Source: SIG607 sp036307305 | GTDB taxonomy: Bacteria; Bacillota; Clostridia; Oscillospirales; Acutalibacteraceae | Length of the DNA: 64,000 nt | Direction of reading: 5' to 3' | Assembly: GCA_036307305.1 (NCBI GenBank) | Contig: JAXJXV010000002.1 | Location: 1 to 64,000 of the forward strand | Shown: positions 9,121-18,174 of the stretch, piece by piece | Numbering within the stretch: position 1 is the stretch's first letter | Layout: each line of letters begins with the position of its first letter | Made by a program: the position numbers and the translations under genes | Notes under the pieces: model-generated | What the model saw: only the letters and a program-made list of their open reading frames with translations | Database searches by the model: none | Told to the model about the DNA's origin: nothing

Positions 9121-9952
9121 TTTTATAAGCATATTTTCTTACCCTTTTATGTCAAGAGCGCTGATTGTAGGAATTCTTATTTCTCTTTGTTCTTCTCTGC
9201 TTGGCACAAGCCTCGTTCTTAAACGGTATTCTATGATTGGCGACGGGCTTTCCCACGTTGGTTTTGGTGCTTTAGCCATTGCGGCAGTGCTTAATCTTGC
9301 GCCTCTTACCGTAGCAATACCTATAGTAATGTTGTCTGCCGTTTTACTCTTAAAGCTTTCCTCAAACAGTAAATTAAAGGGTGATTCAGCCATAGCGGTG
9401 ATATCAACCTCAGCACTTGCTATAGGTGTTATAATCGTTTCCGTTAAGGGTACAAACACAGACCTTTCCAACTATATGTTCGGCAGTATTCTGTCCCTGA
9501 CAACCGCTGATACCGTTACCAGTATTATTGTTTCTGTTTTGATTGCTGTTCTCTTTATATTCTTTTATAACCGAATATTTACCGTAACCTTTGACGAAGA
9601 TTTCTCTATGGCAACGGGTACTAACGTTTCTTTGGTAAATACCGTTCTTGCAATACTGACATCGGTTACCGTTGTTATCGGAATGAGAATGATGGGTACT
9701 CTCCTTGTTTCAAGTCTTATTATTTTCCCCGCTCTTTCTTCTATAAGACTTTGTAAAACCTTTAAGGGCGTTACCGTCGTCTCTGCGATAATAAGCGTAA
9801 TAGCATTTACCGTGGGTCTCGCCCTTTCTTATGAACTATCCTTCCCCACAGGCGCAACCATAGTAGTTACCCATTTATTGATTTTGATTATATCCTTTAT
9901 TATCCAAAAAATAAGAAACAGTATGAATCTTAAAAAATCTAAGAATAACTAA
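9113..9952 (+). CDS. Zinc/manganese-type ABC transporter, permease
   Basis: A permease of the ABC-3 (ZnuB/TroC) family, 279 residues with seven or eight hydrophobic segments. Typical motifs are LGTSLVLKRYSMIGDGLSH near the N-terminus and MRMMGTLLVSSLIIFPA in the second half. The start is ATG 9113, with GGAGGT five bases upstream, inside the end of the ATPase gene; the frame is open further upstream but without a site. It forms the channel for the ATPase at 8410. The solute-binding component is not encoded here. Confidence 0.9.
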   Translation: MSDFISIFSYPFMSRALIVGILISLCSSLLGTSLVLKRYSMIGDGLSHVGFGALAIAAVLNLAPLTVAIPIVMLSAVLLLKLSSNSKLKGDSAIAVISTSALAIGVIIVSVKGTNTDLSNYMFGSILSLTTADTVTSIIVSVLIAVLFIFFYNRIFTVTFDEDFSMATGTNVSLVNTVLAILTSVTVVIGMRMMGTLLVSSLIIFPALSSIRLCKTFKGVTVVSAIISVIAFTVGLALSYELSFPTGATIVVTHLLILIISFIIQKIRNSMNLKKSKNN

Positions 9953-9955
9953 AGA

Positions 9956-9991
9956 AAAAACTCTATGAAAAATCACTTTCATAGAGTTTTA
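9956..9991. terminator. Bidirectional terminator, metal ABC operon and arginine operon
   Basis: Stem AAAACTCTATGAAA (9957-9970) pairs with TTTCATAGAGTTTT (9977-9990), with T runs on both strands, between convergent transcription units. Confidence 0.85.
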
Positions 9992-9994
9992 TTG

Positions 9995-10978
9995 TTATAT
10001 AGTTTCAGCAATAACAGCCTTTATGGTATGCATTCTGTTTTCTGCCTCTTTAAATACTATGGAGCGTTCGCTTTCGAATACCTCGTCGGTAACCTCCATA
10101 CTGTCTCTGCCGAAACGCTCACCCATTTCCTTGCCTATCTGTGTTTTAAGGTCGTGGAAAGCGGGTAGACAGTGCATAAACACACAGTTATCAGCCGCAG
10201 CAGACATAAGCGCAGAATTAACCTGATAAGGCGAAAGCTCGTTAATTCTTTCTTCCCAAACACTTACAGGCTCACCCATTGATACCCAAACATCAGTATA
10301 AATAACGTTAGCGTCCTTTACCGCTTTTATAGGGTCAGTTTCAAATTTAAGAGTAGCGCCGCTTTTCTGAGCTAAAGCCTTACAGGTATCAATAAGCTCT
10401 TTTGACGGCATATATTTTTCGGGAGCACAGGCTGTAAAGTTAAGCCCCATAATCGCACAACCAACCATAAGAGAATTTCCCATATTATAACGGGCATCAC
10501 CCATATAAACAAAGTTTATACCCTCTAAATATCCAAACTGCTCTTTAATGGTCAAAAAGTCAGCAAGTATCTGTGTGGGATGAAATTCATTGGTAAGTCC
10601 GTTCCATACGGGAACACTGGCATAACGTGCAAGTTCCTCAACGATTTCCTGTCCGAAGCCTCTGTATTCAATACCGTCATATATTCCTGAAAGTACACGA
10701 GCTGTGTCGGCTATGCTTTCCTTTTTACCAATCTGTGAACCGCTTGGGTCAAGATAGGTTGTACCGATACCAAGGTCACTTGCGGCAACCTCAAAGCTGC
10801 AACGGGTTCGTGTGCTTGTCTTTTCAAAAATAAGAGCAATGTTTTTACCCTTAAAATCATCGTGGCAAATACCTGCTTTTTTCTTCGCCTTATATTCTGA
10901 CGCTTTATCAATAAGATACGTCATTTCTTCTTTTGTAAAATCAAGAAGCTTTAAAAAATCTCTGCCTTTTAAATTCAT
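9995..10978 (-). CDS. argF: Ornithine carbamoyltransferase
   Basis: Catalyses ornithine + carbamoyl phosphate to citrulline in arginine synthesis. The protein has 327 residues. The carbamoyl-phosphate loop STRTR occurs in FEKTSTRTRCSFE (about 53-65). Further family motifs are FHPTQ, the SMG loop (VSMGEP) and the catalytic FMHCLPAFHD. It is the last gene of the leftward arg operon, 12 bases after argD. An AAGGAG site precedes the ATG. The biosynthetic role is supported by six other arg genes; a catabolic OTC would usually sit with arcA and arcC. Confidence 0.96.
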   Translation of the reverse strand: MNLKGRDFLKLLDFTKEEMTYLIDKASEYKAKKKAGICHDDFKGKNIALIFEKTSTRTRCSFEVAASDLGIGTTYLDPSGSQIGKKESIADTARVLSGIYDGIEYRGFGQEIVEELARYASVPVWNGLTNEFHPTQILADFLTIKEQFGYLEGINFVYMGDARYNMGNSLMVGCAIMGLNFTACAPEKYMPSKELIDTCKALAQKSGATLKFETDPIKAVKDANVIYTDVWVSMGEPVSVWEERINELSPYQVNSALMSAAADNCVFMHCLPAFHDLKTQIGKEMGERFGRDSMEVTDEVFESERSIVFKEAENRMHTIKAVIAETI

Positions 10979-10990
10979 TTTCTTTTCTCC

Positions 10991-12154
10991 TTATTTACAG
11001 GCTTCCTTGATTACCTCAAGAGCCTTTTTAAGAATGTCTATAGGAATATTCAGCGCCGGTAAAAGTCTTACCTTTGTTTTAGCGGTTAATACGAGAACGC
11101 CGTTTTTCATACACTCTTTAACCACGTCTGCGGCAGGTTTTTCGGTTTCAATGCCGAGCATAAGTCCCATACCCGAAATTCCTTTTATACCCTTTGCGCC
11201 GCTAAGCGTTTCAGTTATTACAGCGTTACGCTCTTTAACACCGCACAGCACACTGTCGTCAATTCTCTCAATAATATTAACTGCACCTGCACAGGCTACG
11301 GGATTTCCACCAAAGGTAGAACCATGGCTTGACGGTGTCAGAACATCCTTTACCTTATCAAAAAGCATTGTAGCACCGATTGGTAATCCACCGCCAAGGC
11401 CCTTTGCAGTGGACACAATATCAGGAGTAAAACCAAAATTCATATATCCGTAAAGCTGACCTGTTCTGCCGTTACCTGTCTGAACCTCATCAACAATAAG
11501 AAGAATATTCTTCTCCTTAGCTATTTTCACAATTTCATCTACAAATTCTTTATCAAGAGGATTAACTCCGCCCTCGCCCTGTACGGTTTCGAACATTATT
11601 GCACAAGGAGAATATTTATCCACATTTTTTCTAAGCTCTTCAACATCGTTAGCAGGGGTATAAGCAAAACCTTTTGTAAGAGGTAAGAAATCGTTATGGA
11701 AAACGTCCTGTCCCGTGGCGGCAAGAGTGGTTACTGTTCGGCCATGAAAGCTATTCACAAGAGTAAGTATTACAGGTTCTTTTATTCCAAGTACGTCAGC
11801 GCTGTATTTTCTTGCAACCTTTATAGCGCACTCATTTGCTTCTGCACCCGAATTAGAAAAGAACACCTTACTACAGCCTGTACGCTCTGAGAGAAGCTTT
11901 GCAAGTTTTATACAAGGACTGCTGTAATAAAGATTAGATGTATGCTGAAAGGAATTAAGCTGCTCTGTTACAGCCTCAATCCATTTTTCATCGCAAAAGC
12001 CAAAGGTATTAACAGCAATACCTGTACCAAGGTCAATATATTCATTACCCTCGCTATCCTTACATATACTGCCCTTTCCCTCTGTTATCTGAACAGGAAA
12101 ACGGTTATACGTACCTGCGATATATTTTTTATCTTCTTCAAAAAACGAATTCAA
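10991..12154 (-). CDS. argD: Acetylornithine aminotransferase, TTG start
   Basis: PLP enzyme converting N-acetylglutamate semialdehyde to N-acetylornithine. The class III aminotransferase motifs are present: FFSNSGAEANECAIK, SFHGRT, and LLIVDEVQTGNGRTG followed by the PLP lysine in STAKGLGGG. The best start is TTG at 12154: an AGGTGAG site lies just upstream and translation begins MNSFFEEDKKYI, matching the usual ArgD N-terminus. A GTG at 12163 is the alternative. This gives 387 residues, normal for the family. argB ends two bases before this start, so the genes are coupled. Confidence 0.94.
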   Translation of the reverse strand: MNSFFEEDKKYIAGTYNRFPVQITEGKGSICKDSEGNEYIDLGTGIAVNTFGFCDEKWIEAVTEQLNSFQHTSNLYYSSPCIKLAKLLSERTGCSKVFFSNSGAEANECAIKVARKYSADVLGIKEPVILTLVNSFHGRTVTTLAATGQDVFHNDFLPLTKGFAYTPANDVEELRKNVDKYSPCAIMFETVQGEGGVNPLDKEFVDEIVKIAKEKNILLIVDEVQTGNGRTGQLYGYMNFGFTPDIVSTAKGLGGGLPIGATMLFDKVKDVLTPSSHGSTFGGNPVACAGAVNIIERIDDSVLCGVKERNAVITETLSGAKGIKGISGMGLMLGIETEKPAADVVKECMKNGVLVLTAKTKVRLLPALNIPIDILKKALEVIKEACK

Positions 12155-12155
12155 G

Positions 12156-13022
12156 TTACTCACCTTTTTTTCTGTAGAACATTGTACCGATACCCTCATC
12201 AGTAAGGGTTTCGATAAGTATAGAGTGTTCAACTCTGCCGTCGATAATAAATACCTTTCTAACGCCCCAGTTAATAGCATTAACGCAACATTCAACCTTA
12301 GGTATCATACCGCCGCAAATTACGCCCTCTTTTTTAAGCTGTTCAGCCTCTTCAATTTCTATATGAGAAATAAGAGAATCAGGGTCGTTAACGTCTCTTA
12401 AAATACCGCTTATATCGGTAAGGGAAATAAGACTTTCTGCGGCAAGAGCGCCTGCGATTTTAGCGGCGGCTGTATCTGCATTTACATTGTAAACGTTCCC
12501 CTCTTTATCGCAACCCAAAGTGGAAACAACGGGAATATAGCCTTTTTCAATAACGTCAAGTATAGGCTGAATATTAACCTTTTTGATATCGCCAACGTAA
12601 CCAAGGTCAGCGTTTTTAGGCTCAGCCATAAGCATATGTCCGTCAATACCCGAAAGACCGATTGCCTTACCGCCCTTTCTCTCAATGAGGTTAACAAGGC
12701 TTTTATTTACCTTACCCGCAAGTACCATCTGTACGATATCAACGGTATCCTTATCGGTTACGCGAAGACCGTTTACGAATTTACTTTCTATTCCAACACG
12801 GCCGAGCATATCGGTGATTTCGGGACCTCCGCCGTGAACGAGAACAACCTTTACACCAACAAGGGTAAGAAGAATGATATCACTCATTACCGAATTTTTA
12901 AGGTCCTCGTTAATCATAGCGTTTCCGCCGTATTTAATAACTACAATTTTTCCTGTATACTTTTTGATATAAGGCAGTGCCTGAACAAGTATTTCAGCTC
13001 TGTCAGCATTGGAAATATTCAT
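12156..13022 (-). CDS. argB: Acetylglutamate kinase
   Basis: Phosphorylates N-acetylglutamate, the second step of arginine synthesis. A protein of 288 residues with the amino-acid-kinase fold: VVIKYGGNAM, VVLVHGGGPEI and, later, NVNADTAAAKIAGAL. The Arg-binding C-terminal region has GGMIPKVECC. The N-terminus opens NISNADRAEILVQALPYI, the N-helix found in arginine-inhibited hexameric enzymes, so feedback inhibition is plausible. GGAG precedes the ATG. A short palindrome lies in the gap to argJ. Confidence 0.95.
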   Translation of the reverse strand: MNISNADRAEILVQALPYIKKYTGKIVVIKYGGNAMINEDLKNSVMSDIILLTLVGVKVVLVHGGGPEITDMLGRVGIESKFVNGLRVTDKDTVDIVQMVLAGKVNKSLVNLIERKGGKAIGLSGIDGHMLMAEPKNADLGYVGDIKKVNIQPILDVIEKGYIPVVSTLGCDKEGNVYNVNADTAAAKIAGALAAESLISLTDISGILRDVNDPDSLISHIEIEEAEQLKKEGVICGGMIPKVECCVNAINWGVRKVFIIDGRVEHSILIETLTDEGIGTMFYRKKGE

Positions 13023-13048
13023 AAAATTTTTCTCCTTTATAAAGGGTT

Positions 13049-13074
13049 AAAATCTCCATAGCTATGGAGATTTT
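13049..13074. other. Perfect palindrome between argJ and argB
   Basis: A 26-base perfect palindrome with arms AAAATCTCCATAG. In the leftward transcript it is followed by only four U residues, so it could be a weak internal terminator, an RNA-processing site or a stabilising hairpin within the arg operon. It falls in the only sizeable gap (59 bases) of the operon. Confidence 0.55.
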
Positions 13075-13081
13075 GTTTTTA

Positions 13082-14293
13082 TTATGTTCGGTAGTCACCG
13101 TTGATTTTTACGTAATCATAGGTAAGGTCACAGCCCCACGCAGTAGCCTGAGCATTTCCGTCCCCTAAACCTATTATTATTTCTATTTCATTCTGAAGCA
13201 GTATTTCCTTTGCTTTTTCCTCAGAAAAATCAATACCGCTTCCCTGTTTACACACGTCAATTATGCCTTTTTTAGATTTAAAGGACACGTCAACCTTACT
13301 AACGTCAACATCGCATTTTGCATAACCGATAGCGCACAGCACTCTTCCCCAGTTGGCGTCAGCGCCGAACATAGCCGCTTTTGTAAGAGAAGAACAAATA
13401 ACACTCTTAGCTATTTTTTTAGCATTAGCATCGTCCTTAGCGCCTGTTACGCTACACTCAAGAAGCTTTGTTGCGCCCTCGCCGTCAGCCGCAATGCATC
13501 TGCAAAGATAAACAGTAACGGTATTAAGAGCTTTCATAAAGGTTTCATAGTTTTCGTTTTTCTCGCAGATTTCATTGTTTCCTGCCATACCGTTTGCAAG
13601 AACAGCAACCATATCATTTGTAGAGGTATCTCCGTCTACACTTACCATATTAAAAGTATTTTTTATATCCGAAGAAAGAGCCTTTTGAAGCAATGACGAA
13701 GAAATAGCGCAGTCGGTAGTTATAAATACAAGCATTGTAGCCATATCGGGATGAATCATACCGCTTCCCTTAGCTATACCGCCGATTTTACACTCAACGC
13801 CGTCTATTTCAAAGGATACGGCAATTTCTTTTACCTTCGTATCTGTGGTCATAATACCGTGAGCCGCATCAATGCTGTTGTTACCAAGACTTCTTACAAG
13901 CTGGGGAATTCCTTTTTTAATTGGCTCAATATTAAGTGGCTGACCGATAACGCCTGTAGAAGCAACAATGATATCCTCAGAGTTTATTCCAAGTTCATTT
14001 GCAATAAGACAGCTTGTCTCTTTTGCAACTTCGATACCGTTAGCATTACAGGTATTTGCGTTACCGCTATTACATATAACAGCCTGCGCTTTGCCGTTGC
14101 TTATATGTTCCTTGGTTACAGTAAGAGGCGCACCCTTTACAAGATTGGTGGTATAAACAGCCGCCGCATTAGCAATTTTTTCACTGTAAATAAGAGCAAG
14201 GTCTTTTTTCGTTTTATTCATTCTTATACCGCAATGAACACCCGATGCGGTAAAGCCCTTTGCGGCACAAACTCCGCCTTCAATAATTTTCAT
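13082..14293 (-). CDS. argJ: Glutamate N-acetyltransferase / N-acetylornithine acetyltransferase
   Basis: ArgJ moves the acetyl group from acetylornithine to glutamate, allowing a cyclic arginine pathway. The protein has 403 residues. It is an Ntn-fold protein that cleaves itself before an internal Thr; here this is Thr186 in KGSGMIHPDMATML, with GMI and ATML conserved. Whether it also uses acetyl-CoA (bifunctional) cannot be told from sequence alone, but no argA or argE is present in the operon. It follows argC by 16 bases. Confidence 0.95.
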   Translation of the reverse strand: MKIIEGGVCAAKGFTASGVHCGIRMNKTKKDLALIYSEKIANAAAVYTTNLVKGAPLTVTKEHISNGKAQAVICNSGNANTCNANGIEVAKETSCLIANELGINSEDIIVASTGVIGQPLNIEPIKKGIPQLVRSLGNNSIDAAHGIMTTDTKVKEIAVSFEIDGVECKIGGIAKGSGMIHPDMATMLVFITTDCAISSSLLQKALSSDIKNTFNMVSVDGDTSTNDMVAVLANGMAGNNEICEKNENYETFMKALNTVTVYLCRCIAADGEGATKLLECSVTGAKDDANAKKIAKSVICSSLTKAAMFGADANWGRVLCAIGYAKCDVDVSKVDVSFKSKKGIIDVCKQGSGIDFSEEKAKEILLQNEIEIIIGLGDGNAQATAWGCDLTYDYVKINGDYRT

Positions 14294-14309
14294 AAGTTTT
14301 ATACCTTTC

Positions 14310-15242
14310 TTAAACGCTGAGTCCTTTTGTTTTATCTGCGCCCATTGAAATATTCATACATTCTACTGCTGCTCCCGAAGCACCTTTACCCAGATTATCG
14401 TATCTTGCAACAAGTAAAATTCTCTCTTCATTTCCAAACACGGCGATTTCCATACCGTCAAGCATTGAAAGCGCTGCCGCTGACAAAAAGCCCTCTTCGT
14501 CAGGATTTTCATTATATTTCACAACAGGGCCGTTGTATTTGGCTTTGTATACAGCCTTGATATCTTCCACAGTTTTTCCACTACTGAGTTGTGAAGCAAA
14601 TATAGGCAAGGTTACACACATACCGCTGTAAAAATCAGAAACTATAGGTGAAAAGGCAGGAATATTTTCAATTCCCGTAATAGCCTTCATTTCCTTTAAA
14701 TGCTTGTGCTGTTGTGTCAAACCGTACTGTCTTGGGGCTTTAAGAAGGGCGTCGCAATCATCACTCTCGTACTGAGCAATCATCTTCTTACCGCCACCAC
14801 TGTAGCCTGTAACAGAAGTACATACAAGAAGTGTATCCTTAGGCAAAATACCCGCCTCAACAAGAGGATAAACAAGAGCGATAAAACCACTTGCGTGACA
14901 GCCCGGAACGGCAATCCTTTTTGAGCTTTTAAGCTCATTCTCTATATTTTCATTAAGCTCGGGAAAGCCGTACGTCCAACCCTCAAGAGTTCTGTGCGCA
15001 GTAGAGGTGTCAAGCACAACGGTATTTTCGTTTTCAATTAATGAAACCGACTCTCTTGCCGCATCGTCAGGCAGACACAGAAAAACTATATCCGCGCTGT
15101 TAATTGCTTCTTTTCTTGCGTCCTTGTCCTTACGCTTTTCTTCGGGAAGCTTTATAAGAGTTATGTCGTCTCTGCTTTCAAGACGCTCATAGATTCTCAG
15201 TCCCGTTGTTCCTGCGCTTCCGTCTATAAATACTTTTTTCAT
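14310..15242 (-). CDS. argC: N-acetyl-gamma-glutamyl-phosphate reductase, short (class 2) form
   Basis: NADPH-dependent reductase for the third step of arginine synthesis. The 310-residue length and the active-site segment VPGCHASGFIAL match the short class 2 ArgC rather than the roughly 340-residue class 1. The Rossmann motif GSAGTTGLRI is at the N-terminus, with a glycine-rich TGYSGGGKKM further on. Its ATG overlaps the argH stop codon by four bases (ATGA). Confidence 0.94.
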   Translation of the reverse strand: MKKVFIDGSAGTTGLRIYERLESRDDITLIKLPEEKRKDKDARKEAINSADIVFLCLPDDAARESVSLIENENTVVLDTSTAHRTLEGWTYGFPELNENIENELKSSKRIAVPGCHASGFIALVYPLVEAGILPKDTLLVCTSVTGYSGGGKKMIAQYESDDCDALLKAPRQYGLTQQHKHLKEMKAITGIENIPAFSPIVSDFYSGMCVTLPIFASQLSSGKTVEDIKAVYKAKYNGPVVKYNENPDEEGFLSAAALSMLDGMEIAVFGNEERILLVARYDNLGKGASGAAVECMNISMGADKTKGLSV

Positions 15243-16615
15243 TTCTTTAAAAACTCCGTAATATATTCAATCTGCTGTTTTACCGATTCATAACCCGTTG
15301 AACCTGCAGAAATACGCTTTGCAACGCAGGTTTCAAGAGATATTTCATCGTACAAATCACTGTCAAACAGCTCGGAATATTCCTTATATTTTTCAATAGG
15401 CAAACTTTCAAGTACCGTACCGTTTTCAATACAGTAGCCTACAAGCGTACCAACGTGCTTATATGCAGTTCTGAAAGGCATACCCTTTTTAACGAGATAA
15501 TCAGCAAGGTCGGTAGCATTTATAAAGCCTTTTTGCGCCGCAGAATACATATTGCCTTTAAGTACGTTCATTGTAGCAACCATTGGCGCGAAAATGCTAA
15601 GACATTTCTTAACGGTATCTACAGAATCAAAAATAGCCTCTTTATCCTCCTGCATATCCTTGTTATAAGCAAGAGGAAGTCCCTTAAGAGTAGTAAGCAG
15701 CGCCATTAAATCGCCGTATACTCTGCCTGTTTTACCCCTTACAAGCTCTGCCATATCAGGATTTTTCTTCTGTGGCATAATACTTGAGCCTGTTGTGTAG
15801 CTGTCATCAAGCTCAACAAATTTGAATTCCCAGCTTGACCAGAGTATTATTTCTTCAGAAAAACGGGATAAATGCATCATAACGGTAGCAAAGCAGGACA
15901 TAAGCTCGATACAGAAATCTCTGTCCGATACACCGTCGATACTGTTCATCATAATACCGTTGAAGCCAAGACGCTCAGCCTCAAAGGCTCGGTCGGTATT
16001 GTAGGTAGTACCTGCAAGAGCGCAAGAGCCGATAGGAGAATAATTCATTCTATCTACCGCATCGCCGATTCTCTCAAAATCGCGCTTAAACATCATAGCG
16101 TAAGCAAGAAGATGATGGGCAAAGGTGATGGGTTGAGCGCGTTGTAAATGGGTATATCCGGGCATTATAGCGTCCTGATTTTCTTCTGCTTTATCTCTGA
16201 TTACTTCAATAAGCTTTTTGAGAAGTGAGCCGATTTCATCACATTCAGCCATTAAATACAGTCTTATATCAAGAGCTACCTGGTCATTACGGCTACGGGC
16301 AGTATGAAGCTTCTTTCCGTTATCCCCTATTCTCTTTGTAAGCTCTGACTCAATAAACATATGGATATCTTCAGCATTCATATCAAACTGAAGCTTTCCG
16401 CTTTCAATATCCTCTAAAATTCCGCTAAGTCCGTTTAATATATCGGCATATTCTTCCGTAGTGATTATGCCCTGACGGGAGAGCATCATAGCGTGAACCA
16501 TTGAGCCTGTTATATCCTGTTTATACATTCTTGAGTCAAAGTGAATGGAAGAATTAAAATCGTCGGCTTCTTCATTCAAAGCCTTGCTGAATCTTCCTGC
16601 CCACATTTTATCCAT
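15239..16615 (-). CDS. argH: Argininosuccinate lyase
   Basis: Splits argininosuccinate into arginine and fumarate. The protein has 458 residues of the fumarase/aspartase superfamily. The signature GSSIMPQKKNPD holds the catalytic serine loop; the N-terminus has MWAGRFSKAL and the middle has TARSRNDQVALD and PGYTHLQRAQP. It follows argG by 21 bases and overlaps argC by four. Confidence 0.97.
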   Translation of the reverse strand: MDKMWAGRFSKALNEEADDFNSSIHFDSRMYKQDITGSMVHAMMLSRQGIITTEEYADILNGLSGILEDIESGKLQFDMNAEDIHMFIESELTKRIGDNGKKLHTARSRNDQVALDIRLYLMAECDEIGSLLKKLIEVIRDKAEENQDAIMPGYTHLQRAQPITFAHHLLAYAMMFKRDFERIGDAVDRMNYSPIGSCALAGTTYNTDRAFEAERLGFNGIMMNSIDGVSDRDFCIELMSCFATVMMHLSRFSEEIILWSSWEFKFVELDDSYTTGSSIMPQKKNPDMAELVRGKTGRVYGDLMALLTTLKGLPLAYNKDMQEDKEAIFDSVDTVKKCLSIFAPMVATMNVLKGNMYSAAQKGFINATDLADYLVKKGMPFRTAYKHVGTLVGYCIENGTVLESLPIEKYKEYSELFDSDLYDEISLETCVAKRISAGSTGYESVKQQIEYITEFLKK

Positions 16616-16636
16616 CGTAACTACCTCAATTAAAAA

Positions 16637-17866
16637 TTAATCTAAATTGTTCTTTTTCTTCATCTTTGCATAAACCTTGGTGGGAAGTCCGTAAAGGTTT
16701 ATAAAGCCTGCAGATTCCTTCTGGTCGTAAACGTCGTCCTCATCAAAGGTTGCAATCTCGCTGTCGTAAAGTGAATACGGTGAAGTTACACCCGCATTGA
16801 TGATGTTACCCTTATAAAGCTTAACCTTAACGTCGCCTGTAACGGTTTTTTGAGTAGATTTTACAAAAGCAAGGATAGCCTCGGTAAGAGGGGTAAACCA
16901 AAGGGCGTTATAAACGTTTTCAGCAAGTTTCTGAGCAACGAGAGATTTGTAATGCGCCGTATCCTTATCAAGCGTAATTGTTTCAAGAATCTGATGTGCC
17001 TTATAGATAATAGCGCCGCCGGGAGTTTCGTATACGCCTCTGCACTTCATACCAACAAGACGGTTTTCAACTATATCAAGAAGACCGATACCGTTAGCGC
17101 CGCCAAGCTCATTGAGTTTACTTACAAGAGCAACGCTGTCCATTTCTACGCCGTCGATAGCGGTAGGAATACCCTTTTCAAAATGAATGGTAACGTAGGT
17201 TGGCTTATCGGGTGCCATTTCAGGAGAAACGCCCATTTCAAGAAAACCTTCCTTATTGTAAAGAGGCTCGTTTGCAGGGTCCTCAAGGTCAAGACCCTCG
17301 TGGCTCAAATGCCAGATGTTCTTATCCTTGGAATAATTAGTTTCTCTGTTAATCTTAAGAGGAACGTTATGTGCCTCTGCATAATCAATTTCCTCTTCTC
17401 TTGATTTGATATTCCACTCTCTCCAAGGAGCAATTATAGGCATATCGGGAGCAAAAGCCTTAATAGCCATTTCAAATCTAACCTGGTCGTTGCCCTTACC
17501 CGTACAGCCGTGGCAAATTGCATCTGCGCCCTCTTTAAGCGCAATCTCAGCTATACGCTTTGCAATGGGAGGACGTGCAAAAGCGGTACCAAGCATATAA
17601 TCCTCGTAAAGAGCGCCCGCCTGTACGCAAGGAAATACGTAATCGTCAAGAAATTCTTTAGTAAGGTCCTCGATATAAATTTTAGAAGCGCCTGTCTTTA
17701 TAGCCTTTTCTTCAAGGCCCTCAAGTTCACTTGCCTGTCCAACGTTACCCGAAACGGCAATAATCTCAGGATTGTTATAATTTTCCTTTAACCAAGGGAT
17801 AATTATAGAGGTATCAAGACCTCCCGAATAAGCAAGAACTACCTTTTTGATTTTACTTTTATCCAT
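16637..17866 (-). CDS. argG: Argininosuccinate synthase
   Basis: Joins citrulline and aspartate with ATP. The protein has 409 residues. The N-terminal P-loop of the ATP pyrophosphatase fold is AYSGGLDTSI, with GCTGKGNDQVRFE further on, both diagnostic. The ATG at 17866 has GGAGG about eight bases upstream and starts MDKSKIKKVV as in relatives; a TTG further out is less likely. First gene of the arg operon, so the likely target of repression by the ArgR-like sites upstream. Confidence 0.97.
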   Translation of the reverse strand: MDKSKIKKVVLAYSGGLDTSIIIPWLKENYNNPEIIAVSGNVGQASELEGLEEKAIKTGASKIYIEDLTKEFLDDYVFPCVQAGALYEDYMLGTAFARPPIAKRIAEIALKEGADAICHGCTGKGNDQVRFEMAIKAFAPDMPIIAPWREWNIKSREEEIDYAEAHNVPLKINRETNYSKDKNIWHLSHEGLDLEDPANEPLYNKEGFLEMGVSPEMAPDKPTYVTIHFEKGIPTAIDGVEMDSVALVSKLNELGGANGIGLLDIVENRLVGMKCRGVYETPGGAIIYKAHQILETITLDKDTAHYKSLVAQKLAENVYNALWFTPLTEAILAFVKSTQKTVTGDVKVKLYKGNIINAGVTSPYSLYDSEIATFDEDDVYDQKESAGFINLYGLPTKVYAKMKKKNNLD

Positions 17867-17907
17867 TTTCAATTCCTCCAAAAATGATTTTCAAATTCAA
17901 TGACAGT

Positions 17908-17936
17908 ATTATAACATCTTGTGTATATTTATGCAA
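17908..17936 (-). promoter_or_regulatory. Promoter of the arginine operon
   Basis: Leftward TTGCAT (17931-17936), exactly 17 bases, then TATAAT (17908-17913) preceded by TGT, an extended -10. It starts transcription about 35 bases before the argG ATG. Confidence 0.8.
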
Positions 17937-17951
17937 GTTTTTCTGCATAAA
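17928..17951. promoter_or_regulatory. ArgR-like operator overlapping the arg promoter
   Basis: Inverted half sites TTTATGCA (17928-17935) and TGCATAAA (17944-17951). They resemble ARG boxes (TGNATWWWWATNCA-type palindromes), although the half-site spacing here is wider than the classical box. The left half covers the -35 element, as expected for repression by arginine-loaded ArgR. The regulator gene is not in the window. Confidence 0.5.
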
Positions 17952-18045
17952 ATATTACACGTTTTTTCAAAAACTCTTTTTCTTACAATTAATATAAAAA
18001 ATCCACATACACTTTTGGTTATTTTGTGCAGACCAATCGAATATT

Positions 18046-18064
18046 TATGCATACTTTATGCATA
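18046..18064. promoter_or_regulatory. Upstream ArgR-like palindrome
   Basis: A TATGCAT / ATGCATA pair separated by five bases, sharing the TGCATA core of the site at the arg promoter and lying about 110 bases upstream of its -35. Two-site binding with DNA looping is a possible arrangement. The surrounding 17882-18148 region contains no gene; it is AT-rich leader and promoter DNA. Confidence 0.45.
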
Positions 18065-18148
18065 TTTTCTCATTACAAATTAATTTTGATATTTAAAAAG
18101 AACAGAAAAAATACCTCACTGCACAGAAATCTCCCCTATTACATAAAC

Positions 18149-18174
18149 AAAAACAGCCTCTCGGCTGTTTTTTT
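18149..18174 (-). terminator. Terminator of the histidine operon
   Basis: Stem AAACAGCC/GGCTGTTT with a four-base loop, ending in a T run on the leftward strand. It touches the hisIE stop codon. Confidence 0.8.

Noticed and set aside
12155..12295. N-terminal extension of ArgD to 12295
   Set aside because: It lies inside argB and has no resemblance to ArgD; the TTG at 12154 gives the normal N-terminus and a ribosome site.
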